Assembly (NCBI RefSeq): GCF_035575815.1
Contig: NZ_DATLXO010000088.1
Coordinates: 1 to 64,000 of the forward strand
Direction: 5' to 3'
Length of the DNA: 64,000 bases
Source of the DNA: Iamia sp035575815
GTDB lineage: Bacteria; Actinomycetota; Acidimicrobiia; Acidimicrobiales; Iamiaceae
Shown here: positions 43,950 through 53,614 of the stretch, one piece after another
Position numbering within the stretch: position 1 is the stretch's first letter
How the letters are laid out: each line of letters begins with the position of its first letter
Notes under the pieces: model-generated
What the model was told of the DNA's origin: nothing
Seen by the model: the letters and a program-made list of their open reading frames with translations, nothing else
Databases searched by the model: none
Made by a program: the position numbers and the translations under genes

Positions 43950-46067
43950 TCAGACCGACAGCAGCGCCCGCAGCTCGACGGCGATGCGCGCCGCGTCGAT
44001 CGACAGGGCATCCTCGAGCGGCGGCGCGAAGGGGAAGGCGGGCACATCGGCGGTGGCGAGACGTCGCACGGGGGCATCGAGGTCGAAGAACGCCTCCTCG
44101 GCGACGGTCGCCGCCACCTCGGCCCCGACGCCGAAGCTGAGGTTGTCCTCGTGCACCACCAGGCAGCGGCCGGTGCGGATCACCGAGGCGAGGATGGTGT
44201 CGACGTCGAGGGGCGCGATGGTGCGCAGGTCGACGACCTCGACCGACCCCGCCCCGTCGGCGGCCAGGCGGTCGGCGGCTTCGACGGCGAGGTGCCGCAT
44301 CATCCCGTAGGCCACCACGGTGGCGTCGGTGCCGGGGCGGGCGATGGCGGCCACGCCGATCGGCACCCGCCAGGTCGGGTCGTCGGGCACCGGGCCCTTG
44401 ATGAGCCGGTAGCTCTTCTTGTGCTCGAGGAACAGGACGGGGTCGGGGTCGGCCACCGCCTCGCGGAGGAGCCCGGCCACGTCAGCGGGGGTGGAGGGAG
44501 CCACGACCTTGAGCCCGGGCAGGTGGGCGTAGGTCGCCTCGATGGACTGCGAGTGGTACAGCGCGCCGTGCACGCCGCCGCCCCAGGGCGCCCGGATGAC
44601 CATCGGGACACCGAAGTCACCGTTCGACCGGTAGTGGATGCGGGTCGCCTCGCTGGCGATCTGGTCGTAGGCGGAGTGGATGAAGTCGGCGAACTGGATC
44701 TCGCAGATCGGGCGCTGGCCGGCGAGCGCGAGTCCGATGCCGATGCCGACGATCGAGGACTCGGCCAGGGGCGTGTCGAGCACGCGCGCCCCACCGAAGG
44801 CTGCGGCCAGCCCGTCGGTGGCCCGGAAGACGCCGCCGCGAGGCCCGACGTCCTCGCCCAGGATCATGACCCGCTCGTCGCCGGCGAGGAGGTCGTGCTG
44901 GGTCTGGCGGATGGTGTCGACGATGTTGCGCTCGGTGGTCGGCCCGGCACGGTCGAGCGGCACCTCGGGCGCAACCGCCACCGGGGCGTCGCCGATGCCC
45001 TCGGGGGCGCCCTGGAGCGCCCGGAGCGGCCGGGCGAACACCCGCGCCCCGGCGGTGGAGGGCTCGGGGAAGGCCAGGGCCTCGGCCCGGCGGGCGGCCT
45101 CGTCGACAGTGACCTTGAGCTCGGCCTCGGTGGCGACCTCGTCGGCTTCGGACAGGAGGCGCTGCTCGATGAGGTACTGGCGGACCTGGCGGAGGGGATC
45201 CTTCTTCCGCCACGCCTCGATCTCCTCGGGGGTGCGGTAGGTGCGGTCGTCGTCGTCGGAGGTGTGGGCCCGGAAGCGGTAGGTCTTGCACTCGATGAGC
45301 GTGGGTCCGTCTCCCGCACGCGCTCGCCGCAGGGCCTGGTGGGTGGCGGCGTAGACATCGAGGAGGTCGTTGCCGTCGACGATGACCCCGCCGAAGCCGT
45401 AGCCGTGGGCCCGGTCGGCCACATCATCGACGGCGGACTCCTTGGTGAGCGGGACCGAGATGGCGTAGCCGTTGTTCTCACAGATGAACACGCACGGCAG
45501 CGAGTGGATGCCGGCGAAGTTCAGGGCCTCGTGGAAGTCGCCCTTCGAGCTGGCGCCCTCACCGAAGTAGGACACCGCGACCTGGTCGTCACCGCGCTGC
45601 TTGGCCGCGTAGGCCAGCCCCGCGGCGTGGGGCAGCTGGGTGGCGATGGGCGACGATCCGGTGATGATCCCGAGGCGGGCACTGCCCCAGTGGTTGGGCA
45701 TCTGGCGCCCGCCCGAACAGGGGTCCGCGGCCCGGGCGAAGACGCCCTGGAGGACCTCGTCGGGCGTCATCCCCAAGGTGAGCACCACGCCGGTGTCGCG
45801 GTAGTAGGGCAGCACGACGTCGTGGCCCGCCCGCAGGGCCCACGCCGAGCCGACCTGGGCGCCCTCGTGGCCTTGGCTCGACACCACGAACGGGGCCTTG
45901 CCCATGCGGTTGAGCGACCAGATCTTCTGGTCGAGAAGGCGGGCCAGCAACACCGTGTGGTACATCCCGACGAGGTCGTCGGCGGTGAGGCCGAGCGCGG
46001 TGTGGCGGTCGTTCAGGTGCAGCGTCGAGCGATCCTCTGCGGTGGGTGCGTGCAGGGTGCGGGCCAT
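43950..46067 (-). CDS. Branched-chain 2-oxoacid dehydrogenase E1, fused alpha and beta subunits
   Basis: A 705-residue thiamine-diphosphate enzyme. Residues 25 to 360 are E1 alpha: YRDTGVVLTLGMTPDEVLQG, the ThDP motif YFGEGASSKGDFHEALNFAG through PCVFICENNGYAISV, and KTYRFRAHTSDDDDRTYRTP (phosphorylation-loop region). Residues 380 to 705 are E1 beta: VMILGEDVGPRGGVFRATDG, ADFIHSAYDQIASEATRIHY, FLEHKKSYRLIKGPVPDDPT. It decarboxylates 2-oxoacids, most likely branched-chain, for transfer to an E2. E2 and E3 are not here. It starts 19 nt after the leucine dehydrogenase gene and is surely co-transcribed with it. Confidence 0.93.
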   Translation of the reverse strand: MARTLHAPTAEDRSTLHLNDRHTALGLTADDLVGMYHTVLLARLLDQKIWSLNRMGKAPFVVSSQGHEGAQVGSAWALRAGHDVVLPYYRDTGVVLTLGMTPDEVLQGVFARAADPCSGGRQMPNHWGSARLGIITGSSPIATQLPHAAGLAYAAKQRGDDQVAVSYFGEGASSKGDFHEALNFAGIHSLPCVFICENNGYAISVPLTKESAVDDVADRAHGYGFGGVIVDGNDLLDVYAATHQALRRARAGDGPTLIECKTYRFRAHTSDDDDRTYRTPEEIEAWRKKDPLRQVRQYLIEQRLLSEADEVATEAELKVTVDEAARRAEALAFPEPSTAGARVFARPLRALQGAPEGIGDAPVAVAPEVPLDRAGPTTERNIVDTIRQTQHDLLAGDERVMILGEDVGPRGGVFRATDGLAAAFGGARVLDTPLAESSIVGIGIGLALAGQRPICEIQFADFIHSAYDQIASEATRIHYRSNGDFGVPMVIRAPWGGGVHGALYHSQSIEATYAHLPGLKVVAPSTPADVAGLLREAVADPDPVLFLEHKKSYRLIKGPVPDDPTWRVPIGVAAIARPGTDATVVAYGMMRHLAVEAADRLAADGAGSVEVVDLRTIAPLDVDTILASVIRTGRCLVVHEDNLSFGVGAEVAATVAEEAFFDLDAPVRRLATADVPAFPFAPPLEDALSIDAARIAVELRALLSV

Positions 46068-46086
46068 GCGGCGGCGGCCTCCGGGG

Positions 46087-47283
46087 TCAGGTCACGTCTG
46101 CGTTGTGGGGCACGACCTGGTCGCGGGGGCGGCCGCCGCGTGCCCCAGTTCGGGCGTGGAGGGGTTCACTGGCCGGTGTGGGTGGGCGCCGCCGGGCGCC
46201 GCCGGCCTCCTCGATGCGCTCCTCGGCCGAACGGTCGGCCGCCTCGGCGGGGGTGATCCCCTCGGCGTCGGCCCGGTCGAGCACGCCCCGCAACGTCGCG
46301 GCGATCCCCGCCACCCGGCGCCGGGCCCGATCGCGGTCGTACGGCGCTCCCGACGGGTGGCGCTCCTCGGCGATGTTGATCACTCCGCCGGCGTTCACGA
46401 CGTAGTCCGGCGCGTACAGCACACCCGAAGCCACCAGTCGCTGGCCATCGGTAGCGGTTGCGAGCTGGTTGTTGGCCGATCCGCACACTGCTGCGCAGCG
46501 TAGCTCCGGGATCGTCCGGGCGCTGAGGACCGCCCCGAGGGCGCACGGGCTGAAGACGTCGGCCGCAACGGCGTGGGCGTGGGCCGGGTCGACGACGGCG
46601 ACGGTCGGGTGCCGAGCCCGGACCGAGGCCACGGCCGCCTCGCTCACGTCGGCGACGGTGATCCGCATGCCGGCGGCGACGAGGTGGTCGACCAGAGCGG
46701 AGCCGACCTTCCCCACCCCGGAGACCACCACGTGGCGCCCGGCCAGACCGTCGTCCCAGAGACGCTCGGCCACGGCATCGAGGGCGCAGCGCACCCCCCA
46801 GGCCGTGGCCGGCGAGGGATCGCCGGAGCCACCCAGGGACTCGCGGGTGCCGGTGACGTGGGCCGTCTCGGTGCCGATGAGGTCCATGTCGTCCTGGGTG
46901 GTGCCGACGTCCTCGGCGGTGAGGTAGCGGCCGCCCAGCCCGTCGACGAAGCGGGCGTAGGCTCGGATCAGCGCCTGGCTGCGGGTCGTGCGGGGGTCAC
47001 CGATGATCACCGCCTTGCCTCCGCCGGCGTCGAGGCCCGACACCGCGTGCTTGTAGGTCATGCCGCGGGCCAGACGGCACACGTCGGCGACGGCGTCGCC
47101 CTCCGACGGGTACGGCAGGAAGCGGGTGCCCCCGATGGCGGGGCCCAGGGCAGTGGAGTGGATGGCCACGATCGCCCGCAGCCCGGTCGGGGCGTGGTGA
47201 CCGAAGGCCACCTGCTCGAAGCCCTCGGCCTCGGCGTGGGCGAACACCCCTCCGACGGGCGGCACGTCGCGCTCTGTGGACAC
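46087..47283 (-). CDS. Leucine (branched-chain amino acid) dehydrogenase
   Basis: A 398-residue Glu/Leu/Phe/Val dehydrogenase. RAIVAIHSTALGPAIGGTRF, the catalytic Lys region RGMTYKHAVSGLDAGGGKAV, YLTAEDVGTTQDDMDLIGTE, and the Rossmann glycine motif VVVSGVGKVGSALVDHLVAA are intact. SANNQLATATDGQRLVASGV and YVVNAGGVINIAEE follow. The last 45 residues are an extra Arg/Pro-rich tail, so it is about 35 residues longer than most. It makes 2-oxoacids for the E1 encoded immediately downstream. A -10 TACCCT (plus 47291-47296) is 7 nt before the GTG. Confidence 0.92.
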   Translation of the reverse strand: MSTERDVPPVGGVFAHAEAEGFEQVAFGHHAPTGLRAIVAIHSTALGPAIGGTRFLPYPSEGDAVADVCRLARGMTYKHAVSGLDAGGGKAVIIGDPRTTRSQALIRAYARFVDGLGGRYLTAEDVGTTQDDMDLIGTETAHVTGTRESLGGSGDPSPATAWGVRCALDAVAERLWDDGLAGRHVVVSGVGKVGSALVDHLVAAGMRITVADVSEAAVASVRARHPTVAVVDPAHAHAVAADVFSPCALGAVLSARTIPELRCAAVCGSANNQLATATDGQRLVASGVLYAPDYVVNAGGVINIAEERHPSGAPYDRDRARRRVAGIAATLRGVLDRADAEGITPAEAADRSAEERIEEAGGARRRPPTPASEPLHARTGARGGRPRDQVVPHNADVT

Positions 47284-47412
47284 TGACGCGAGGGTACGCC
47301 CCACCCCCGGCCGTATCAGTCCTCGCGCCGTCAGGTCGTCCGCGCGTCCTGACGGCGCGGGGGACGGTGGCGGGCCTTGGGGCGCCTTGAGGGGCTCCGG
47401 TACCGTTCGGCG

Positions 47413-48831
<1,419 letters not shown>

Positions 48832-48919
48832 GCCGTCCCGGTTCGCCTCACGGCTCCGGTGGGCCGCCGGGGGGCCACCCTCTGGGGGTCGACGTCGGGT
48901 TCGGGGCGCGGCCAGGGCC

Positions 48920-49392
48920 TCAGGCGGGACGCGAGGCCCGCCGGAGGCGCAGGGAGCGGCGGAACACGATCACCGCCATGGCGGTGACCGCCACCGACAG
49001 GCCGATCGACGTGATGGGCGTGAGGTTGACCGCGTCCCGCCTGCCTCCCACCACGGACGGGGCTCATCGACGCCGTGGCAGGCTCCGAGGAAGCAGTCCC
49101 GGCGGTCGGTGTAGTCGACGGTGATCGACGAGCCGGCGAGGGCGAGCGTGCCGCCCAGCAGGAGAGCGCGCAGGGTGCGGTCCCCGACCGCCGGTCCCCG
49201 ACTGTAGAGGTGGGCGGCGACCCAGAGGATCGGCGCCAACCAGGGCAGGACCAGGAACAGCTGGATCAGCCCGACCCACCCGAACCCTGCGCTGGCCCGG
49301 ACCAGGCCGCCGCCGACCACGGCGACGGCGAGGGCGACATCGCCGGTGAGCGGCCACCCCCGCCTCGCCTTCGGTCCACTCGGAGCAGCCAC
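48920..49392 (-). CDS. Small membrane protein, apparently frameshifted near its C-terminus
   Basis: From GTG 49392 the frame reads GWPLTGDVALAVAVVGGGLV, WVGLIQLFLVLPWLAPILWV, LRALLLGGTLALAGSSITVD and YTDRRDCFLGACHGVDEPRP, so there are three or four membrane helices. Near 49036-49040 (a CCC run on the plus strand) the frame must shift by one base to give DAVNLTPITSIGLSVAVTAM and AVIVFRRSLRLRRASRPA, a fourth or fifth helix with a basic tail that ends at 48920. Without the shift the end is Arg/Ser-rich nonsense. A -10-like CATACT is 6 nt before the GTG. The family is unrecognised. Confidence 0.6.
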
Positions 49393-49457
49393 CCCCGTAG
49401 TATGGCCAGCGGCGCCTTGCCCGCCCCGGCCCGGGCGCCTGACTCGCGGACCCGGGG

Positions 49458-49533
49458 TGGTGGCTGGAACCGGCGTCGATCCGGTGACCTCGCGCTTTTC
49501 AGGCGCGCGCTCTGCCAACTGAGCTACCCAGCC
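49458..49533 (-). tRNA. tRNA-Phe (GAA)
   Basis: A 76-nt cloverleaf on the minus strand with the acceptor GGCTGGG paired to TCCAGCC. The anticodon loop is CTGAAAA (anticodon GAA) on stem CGCGC/GCGCG, and the T-arm has GGATCGA in place of the usual GGTTCGA. The 3' CCA is encoded (49458-49460). It lies 38 nt from tRNA-Asp on the same strand. Confidence 0.95.
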
Positions 49534-49571
49534 GTGCGGCCGTCCCACCTGCGGGGCGGCCGTGATCTATG

Positions 49572-49649
49572 TGGCGGTCCCGACGGGATTTGAACCCGCG
49601 ACCTCCGGCTTGACAGGCCGGCGTGCACTCCAAACTGCACCACGGGACC
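49572..49649 (-). tRNA. tRNA-Asp (GTC)
   Basis: A 78-nt cloverleaf on the minus strand. The acceptor GGTCCCG pairs with CGGGACC, the discriminator is G and CCA is encoded (49572-49574). The anticodon loop is CTGTCAA with anticodon GTC, and the T-loop is TTCAAAT. It forms a two-tRNA cluster with tRNA-Phe downstream. Confidence 0.95.
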
Positions 49650-49724
49650 AGCACCCCTCTCGGGGCGGGAGCAACCTACCACCGACCCCGGGGGCCGGTC
49701 CCAACCGATCCCCGGGGTCGCGGT

Positions 49725-50084
49725 TCATGCGGTGCGCCGGATGACCACGTCGGCGAGGGCCTCGGGGACCGCCACCTGGGGCAGCTCGTCCTCGGGGCGG
49801 GCCACCTTGGGCGGACGGCCTCGGCGCCGCTTGGAGGCGAGGATCCGGCCGTTGCGGAAGAGCTGGCCGCCCCAGACGCCCCAGGGCTCACGCCGGGCGA
49901 GGGCGCCGCCCAGGCAGTCCTCGATCACCGGGCACAGGGCGCAGATGCGCTTGGCCGCGGCGATGTCCTGGAGCTCCTCGGAGAAGAACAGGGCCGAGAG
50001 CGAGCCGTTGGCGTCGTCGCAGCGGGCGTCGGCCCACCAGCTGCGGTCCTCGGCTGCGTCCTGCAGGTCGTTCAGCGCGATCAC
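49725..50084 (-). CDS. WhiB-family iron-sulfur transcription factor
   Basis: A 119-residue Wbl protein. The four cluster Cys are at residues 22 (WADARCDD), 48 and 51 (KRICALCPV) and 57 (IEDCLGG). The G(V/I)WGG turn is in PWGVWGGQLF. A basic AT-hook-like tail follows (RRRGRPPK), as in WhiB2- or WhiB4-type proteins. These bind RNA polymerase sigma domain 4 and DNA and sense NO or O2 in actinobacteria. A GTG start with GAGGAGAG upstream is used. It is downstream of no operon; the neighbouring small gene has its own terminator. Confidence 0.93.
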   Translation of the reverse strand: MIALNDLQDAAEDRSWWADARCDDANGSLSALFFSEELQDIAAAKRICALCPVIEDCLGGALARREPWGVWGGQLFRNGRILASKRRRGRPPKVARPEDELPQVAVPEALADVVIRRTA

Positions 50085-50167
50085 TGGTCTCTCTCCTCGG
50101 TTCTGCTCTGCGATGGGGGTGTCGTGGGTGGGTGGGATGGGAGTGGACCGGGGCCGAAAACCAGAAA

Positions 50168-50191
50168 GGCCGCCGGGAGATCCCGACGGCC
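50168..50191 (-). terminator. Rho-independent-like terminator
   Basis: On the minus strand the stem GGCCGTCGGG (plus 50182-50191) pairs with CCCGGCGGCC (plus 50168-50177) around the loop ATCT, with one G-T pair. TTTCTGG follows on the minus strand. It is 26 nt past the stop of the small gene at 50217-50423 and stands before whiB. Confidence 0.7.
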
Positions 50192-50216
50192 TTCGGAGGT
50201 TCTTGGCTGCTCCCTG

Positions 50217-50423
50217 TCAGGGAACCGCCTCCTCGGGCCGTGGGGCAGGGGTGAGGTCGTGCCGCGGGGTGACCTTCACGCCCATGGCGGACGGGTTGAT
50301 GACCCAGTCGCGGTGAGCGGAGAAGGCGCCGGTGCGAGCCGACGGACCGAACCCGGTCGCAGCGGCGATGGCGCGCCGGCTACCGGCGGCGGTGCGCTCG
50401 ACCAGGTAGGTGCTGCTCAGCAT
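50217..50423 (-). CDS. Small uncharacterised protein upstream of whiB
   Basis: A 68-residue frame from ATG 50423: LSSTYLVERTAAGSRRAIAA followed by ATGFGPSARTGAFSAHRDWV. It is basic, with a few hydrophobic residues and no recognised domain. A convincing hairpin terminator follows the stop, which supports real transcription on this strand. The gap 50424-50607 upstream of it shows no clear promoter box. It may be a real gene or a transcribed leader of whiB. Confidence 0.45.
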   Translation of the reverse strand: MLSSTYLVERTAAGSRRAIAAATGFGPSARTGAFSAHRDWVINPSAMGVKVTPRHDLTPAPRPEEAVP

Positions 50424-50607
50424 CGGAACCTCGGGACTCGGGGTCGGGGGCCGGAGGGGCCTGCGCCGAGACGTTCCGGGCGCCCGGCCATCGAACCCCA
50501 CCCCCGTCCGGGCGTCAAGCGAATTGTTTCGTCCTCGTTCGGGCCCGCGCCCGCTCCACCGCGACGAGCGCGGGTGCCCGGCGCGTGCTCGTCGGCGAGG
50601 GCCGGGG

Positions 50608-51162
50608 TCAGGAGGGGGCGGGGCCGGCCTCGGTGCGGAAGACCCGCTCGCGGTAGAAGCGGAGCTCGTCGATGCTCTCGCGGATGTCGTCGAGGGCCCG
50701 GTGGCTGGTCTGCTTGCGGACCTGCTGCTCGAGCAGTCCCGGGTACCAGCGCCGGACGAGCTCCTTGATGGTCGACACGTCGACCGAGCGGTAGTGCAAC
50801 CAGTCCTCGATCTCGGGCAGGTACCGGGCCAGGAACCGCCGGTCGGTGCCGATGGAGTTGCCGCACAGCGGGACCGTGCGGGCCTCGGGCACGTGCTCCT
50901 TGATGAACGCCAAGGTGGCGGCGCCGGCCTCCTCGAGGCTGGTCGTCGACGCCCCGATGGCCGGCAGCAGACCGGAACGGGTGTGCATGGAGCGCACGAT
51001 CTCCTCCATGGCCGCCAAGGCCTCCGGAGGCTGGTGGACGACGAGGTCGGGACCCTCGGCCACGATGGTCAGGTCGTCGTCGGTGACGAGGGTGGCGATC
51101 TCGACGATGACGCACCGGTCGGGGTCGAGGCCGGTCATCTCGAGATCCATCCAGACGAGCAC
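50608..51162 (-). CDS. orn: Oligoribonuclease
   Basis: A 184-residue DEDDh exonuclease that degrades 2- to 5-nt RNAs, including pGpG. The Asp and Glu of VLVWMDLEMTGLDPDRCVIV, CGNSIGTDRRFLARYLPEIE with the next Asp, and RKQTSHRALDDIRESIDELR with the His and last Asp are all there. The length matches the family. The GTG at 51162 is 8 nt after a -10 TACCAT (plus 51171-51176). It is divergent from dut. The last residues (VFRTEAGPAPS) are a normal tail. Confidence 0.95.
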   Translation of the reverse strand: MLVWMDLEMTGLDPDRCVIVEIATLVTDDDLTIVAEGPDLVVHQPPEALAAMEEIVRSMHTRSGLLPAIGASTTSLEEAGAATLAFIKEHVPEARTVPLCGNSIGTDRRFLARYLPEIEDWLHYRSVDVSTIKELVRRWYPGLLEQQVRKQTSHRALDDIRESIDELRFYRERVFRTEAGPAPS

Positions 51163-51237
51163 GACGCCCGATGGTAAGCGGATCGGACCGACCCGGGCGG
51201 ATCGCCACCGTCGGGGCGTCGGCCATGATGGGCGCCG

Positions 51238-51675
51238 ATGCTGCGCGTGCCCGTTCTCCGGCTCGACCCGGACCTGCCCCTGCCGACCTACGCCCACGAC
51301 GGCGATGCCGGGGCCGACCTGCGCGCCCGCACGGACATCGTGCTCACCGCCGGCGGCGGTCGCGCCCTCGTTCCCACCGGCATGGCGTTGGCCCTGCCCG
51401 CCGACCACGCCGGCTTCGTGCAGCCCCGCAGCGGCCTGGCGCTGCGCCACGGCGTCACCTGCCTCAACACGCCGGGCCTCATCGACTGCGGCTACCGCGA
51501 CGAGCTCAAGGTGCTGCTCGTCAACCTCGACCCGAGCAACGACTACCAGGTCACCCGGGGCGACCGCATCGCCCAGCTGGTGATCCAGCGGGTCGAGCGG
51601 GCCTGGTTCGCGCCGGTCGAGGAGCTGCCCCGCACCACTCGCGCCGCCGGCAGCTTCGGCTCCACCGGCCGCTGA
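51238..51675 (+). CDS. dut: dUTP diphosphatase
   Basis: A 145-residue trimeric dUTPase. Its five motifs are present: HDGDAGADLRA (1), QPRSGLALRHGV (2), GLIDCGYRDELKVLLVNLDP (3), RGDRIAQLVIQRV (4), and the C-terminal RAAGSFGSTGR that closes the active site (5). It hydrolyses dUTP to dUMP and keeps uracil out of DNA. The ATG at 51238 follows a weak -10-like CATGAT by 8 nt. Confidence 0.96.
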   Translation: MLRVPVLRLDPDLPLPTYAHDGDAGADLRARTDIVLTAGGGRALVPTGMALALPADHAGFVQPRSGLALRHGVTCLNTPGLIDCGYRDELKVLLVNLDPSNDYQVTRGDRIAQLVIQRVERAWFAPVEELPRTTRAAGSFGSTGR

Positions 51676-51730
51676 CCCACCGTCGCTCACCGCGAGGCCC
51701 GGCCCGGCGGCGCGCCGGAGGGGAGGTGGA

Positions 51731-52492
51731 TCAGCCCAGGCCCTCGTGCTCGAGGCGGTGGCGGAGCTGGACCAGGCTCCGGGCCAGCAGGCGCGAGACG
51801 TGCATCTGGCTGATGCCGAGGCGCTCGGCGATCTGGGTCTGGGTCATGCCGTCGTAGAAGCGGAGCCGCATGATCAGCTGCTCGCGCTTGGGCAGCGTCT
51901 CGACCAGGGACGCGACCAGCATCTTGTTCTCCGCCGCGAACAGGTTCGTGTCGTCGTCACCCAGCTGCCCGGCCAGGCCGAGGCCCGAGTCGTCGCCGCC
52001 GGAGGGAGCGTCGATCGACGCGGAGCGGTAGGCCTGGGCCGCCTCCATGGCCTCGAGCACCTCCTCCTCGGAGGTCCCCGACGCCCGCGCCAGCTCGTCG
52101 ATGGTGGGTGAGCGACCGAGGCGTTGGGTCAAGGTGCCGACGAGGCCGTTGATCTCGACGTGCAGCTCCTGGATGCGGCGCGGGACCCGCACCGCCCACC
52201 CCTTGTCGCGGAAGTGGCGCTTCAGCTCGCCCACGATGGTGGGGGTGGCGAAGGTCGAGAACTCGAGTCCCCGCTCGGGCTCGAAGCGCTCGACGGCCTT
52301 CACCAGACCGAGCGACGCCACCTGCACCAGGTCCTCGAGCGGCACGCCGCGGTTGTTGAACCGCCGGGCCAGGTGCTCGGCCAACCGTAGGTGCGCTTCG
52401 ATGAGCTCGTCCCTGATGGCCCTGTCGCCGGTGACCTGGAGCTCTCGGAACCGCTCGCGGAGGCGCTCGCGCTCCGCGTCGTCGAGGCTCAT
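51731..52492 (-). CDS. SigB/SigF-type RNA polymerase sigma factor
   Basis: A 253-residue group 3 sigma factor. Region 2 has EAHLRLAEHLARRFNNRGVP, EDLVQVASLGLVKAVERFEP and FSTFATPTIVGELKRHFRDK. Region 3 is GTLTQRLGRSPTIDELARAS, and region 4 (YDGMTQTQIAERLGISQMHV) has the helix-turn-helix. This group controls stress, stationary phase or sporulation in actinobacteria. It overlaps the upstream anti-sigma-type ATPase by 4 nt (ATGA at 52489-52492), the arrangement of an anti-sigma/sigma operon. Confidence 0.92.
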   Translation of the reverse strand: MSLDDAERERLRERFRELQVTGDRAIRDELIEAHLRLAEHLARRFNNRGVPLEDLVQVASLGLVKAVERFEPERGLEFSTFATPTIVGELKRHFRDKGWAVRVPRRIQELHVEINGLVGTLTQRLGRSPTIDELARASGTSEEEVLEAMEAAQAYRSASIDAPSGGDDSGLGLAGQLGDDDTNLFAAENKMLVASLVETLPKREQLIMRLRFYDGMTQTQIAERLGISQMHVSRLLARSLVQLRHRLEHEGLG

Positions 52493-52902
52493 GTCGAAAC
52501 CGGCCCCGCAGCACCTTCAGCCGGGCTGTGCCGCTTGGTGATCCACACCGTGTCGGCGGCCAGCTCCACACCGTGCTCATCGACCACCGCTGCGAGGATC
52601 TGGTCCGACAGCTCGGTGTCGCCGTCATCGCCCGGCGCGTCGCCCGCCAGCTGGCCCACGATGGTGACGGTGATGGACTCGGTGGCGAGGGCGAAGGACA
52701 GCGTCAGGGTGCCGGCGCGCTGGCCGGACCCGATGAGCAGGGAGCACGCCTCACCGACGGCGATGCGCAGGTCCTCGACCTCGTCGTAGCCCATCCCCAC
52801 CCTTGTCGCGAGCCCGGCTCCGGTCAGCCTCGCGATGCGCACGAACTCCGGTGCGGCCGGCACGGTCAGGGTGGTCTCGTCGGTGTGTGGTTCGTCGGGC
52901 AC
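52489..52902 (-). CDS. RsbW-like anti-sigma factor (ATPase fold)
   Basis: A 137-residue GHKL/HATPase_c_2 protein. LTVPAAPEFVRIARLTGAGL precedes the N-box region EDLRIAVGEACSLLIGSGQR (the Glu and Asn region is altered to GEACSLL). The fold continues with TLTLSFALATESITVTIVGQ. Proteins of this type bind SigB/SigF and are freed by anti-anti-sigma proteins. It is coupled to the sigma factor gene by a 4-nt overlap, so that sigma is its likely partner. The GTG at 52902 has a GAGAG site upstream. The usual RsbW N-box Asn is not obvious. Confidence 0.82.
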   Translation of the reverse strand: MPDEPHTDETTLTVPAAPEFVRIARLTGAGLATRVGMGYDEVEDLRIAVGEACSLLIGSGQRAGTLTLSFALATESITVTIVGQLAGDAPGDDGDTELSDQILAAVVDEHGVELAADTVWITKRHSPAEGAAGPVST

Positions 52903-52996
52903 TCGTGCTCTCTCTGCGGTGATGTGCGCAGAGTCTGGCACGGCGCAACTCGGCCCCCGGGCGGCGCTCGGCACCCAGAGCGGCCCGGACACCCCG

Positions 52997-53440
52997 CTAG
53001 GTGGTGAGGGCGAACCAGACGCTCTTGCCGGGGAGGATCTTGGTGACGCCCCACGAGTCGGCCAAGCGGTCGACGAGGGCGAGGCCCCGGCCCCCGGTGG
53101 CGAGCACGTCGGCGTCGGTGGGGCGGAGCGGGGCGGCGGATCGGTCGATCACCTCGACCGCCAGGCGAGCCCGGTCGAGGTCGATGACGAGCTCCACGGG
53201 GCTCCCCGCGTGCACGACGGCGTTGGCGACGAGCTCGCTGGTGAGCAGGCAGGCGGTGTCGACCATCTCGGGGCGCCGGCCGCGGCGAAGGAGCTCCCCC
53301 ACCACCGACCGGGCCTGGCACGGGGCGTCGAGGCTCGAAGGCAGAGATGTCGCGATCAGGACGTGGTACGGATCGGGAAGAGGGGCCGAGCGCGAGGCGG
53401 GGAGGGGGGACGGGGCACTCGGCGCCGAGGAGGCGGCCAT
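52997..53440 (-). CDS. Second RsbW-like ATP-binding protein
   Basis: A 147-residue HATPase_c_2 protein. The N-box is DTACLLTSELVANAVVHAGS with the intact Glu and Asn, and the G1 box is DVLATGGRGLALVDRLADSW. A Pro/Ser-rich leader of about 25 residues precedes it. Family members are anti-sigma kinases or ATP-binding regulators. It is upstream of the anti-sigma/sigma pair in the same orientation with a 94-nt gap. A third gene of the partner-switching system (STAS) is missing here. The spacer 53441-53614 shows no certain gene. Confidence 0.85.
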   Translation of the reverse strand: MAASSAPSAPSPLPASRSAPLPDPYHVLIATSLPSSLDAPCQARSVVGELLRRGRRPEMVDTACLLTSELVANAVVHAGSPVELVIDLDRARLAVEVIDRSAAPLRPTDADVLATGGRGLALVDRLADSWGVTKILPGKSVWFALTT

Positions 53441-53614
53441 GCGGGGTGGGGTACCCGACCCCCTCGATGGGCAAACGACGGCCGGCGGGGCGCGACCTCG
53501 GCCGGGGACCCGACCTCGACAGGATCCGGGCGCTCTACGGGGACCAGGCCGTCGACAGGCCAACCGCCCCGGCGACGACGGCCTGAGGCGGCGGGCACCG
53601 GCCCGACCGCCGGG

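Noticed and set aside
48970..49548. Frame beginning near 49548 with a VAQLAERAPEKREVTGSTP stretch
   Set aside because: That peptide is the translation of the tRNA-Phe gene, a common false ORF start; the real gene begins at 49392.
53467..53586. A 39-residue plus-strand frame between the RsbW-like gene and xseB
   Set aside because: Good third-position GC but no homology, no ribosome site and a poor -10 distance; too short to support.
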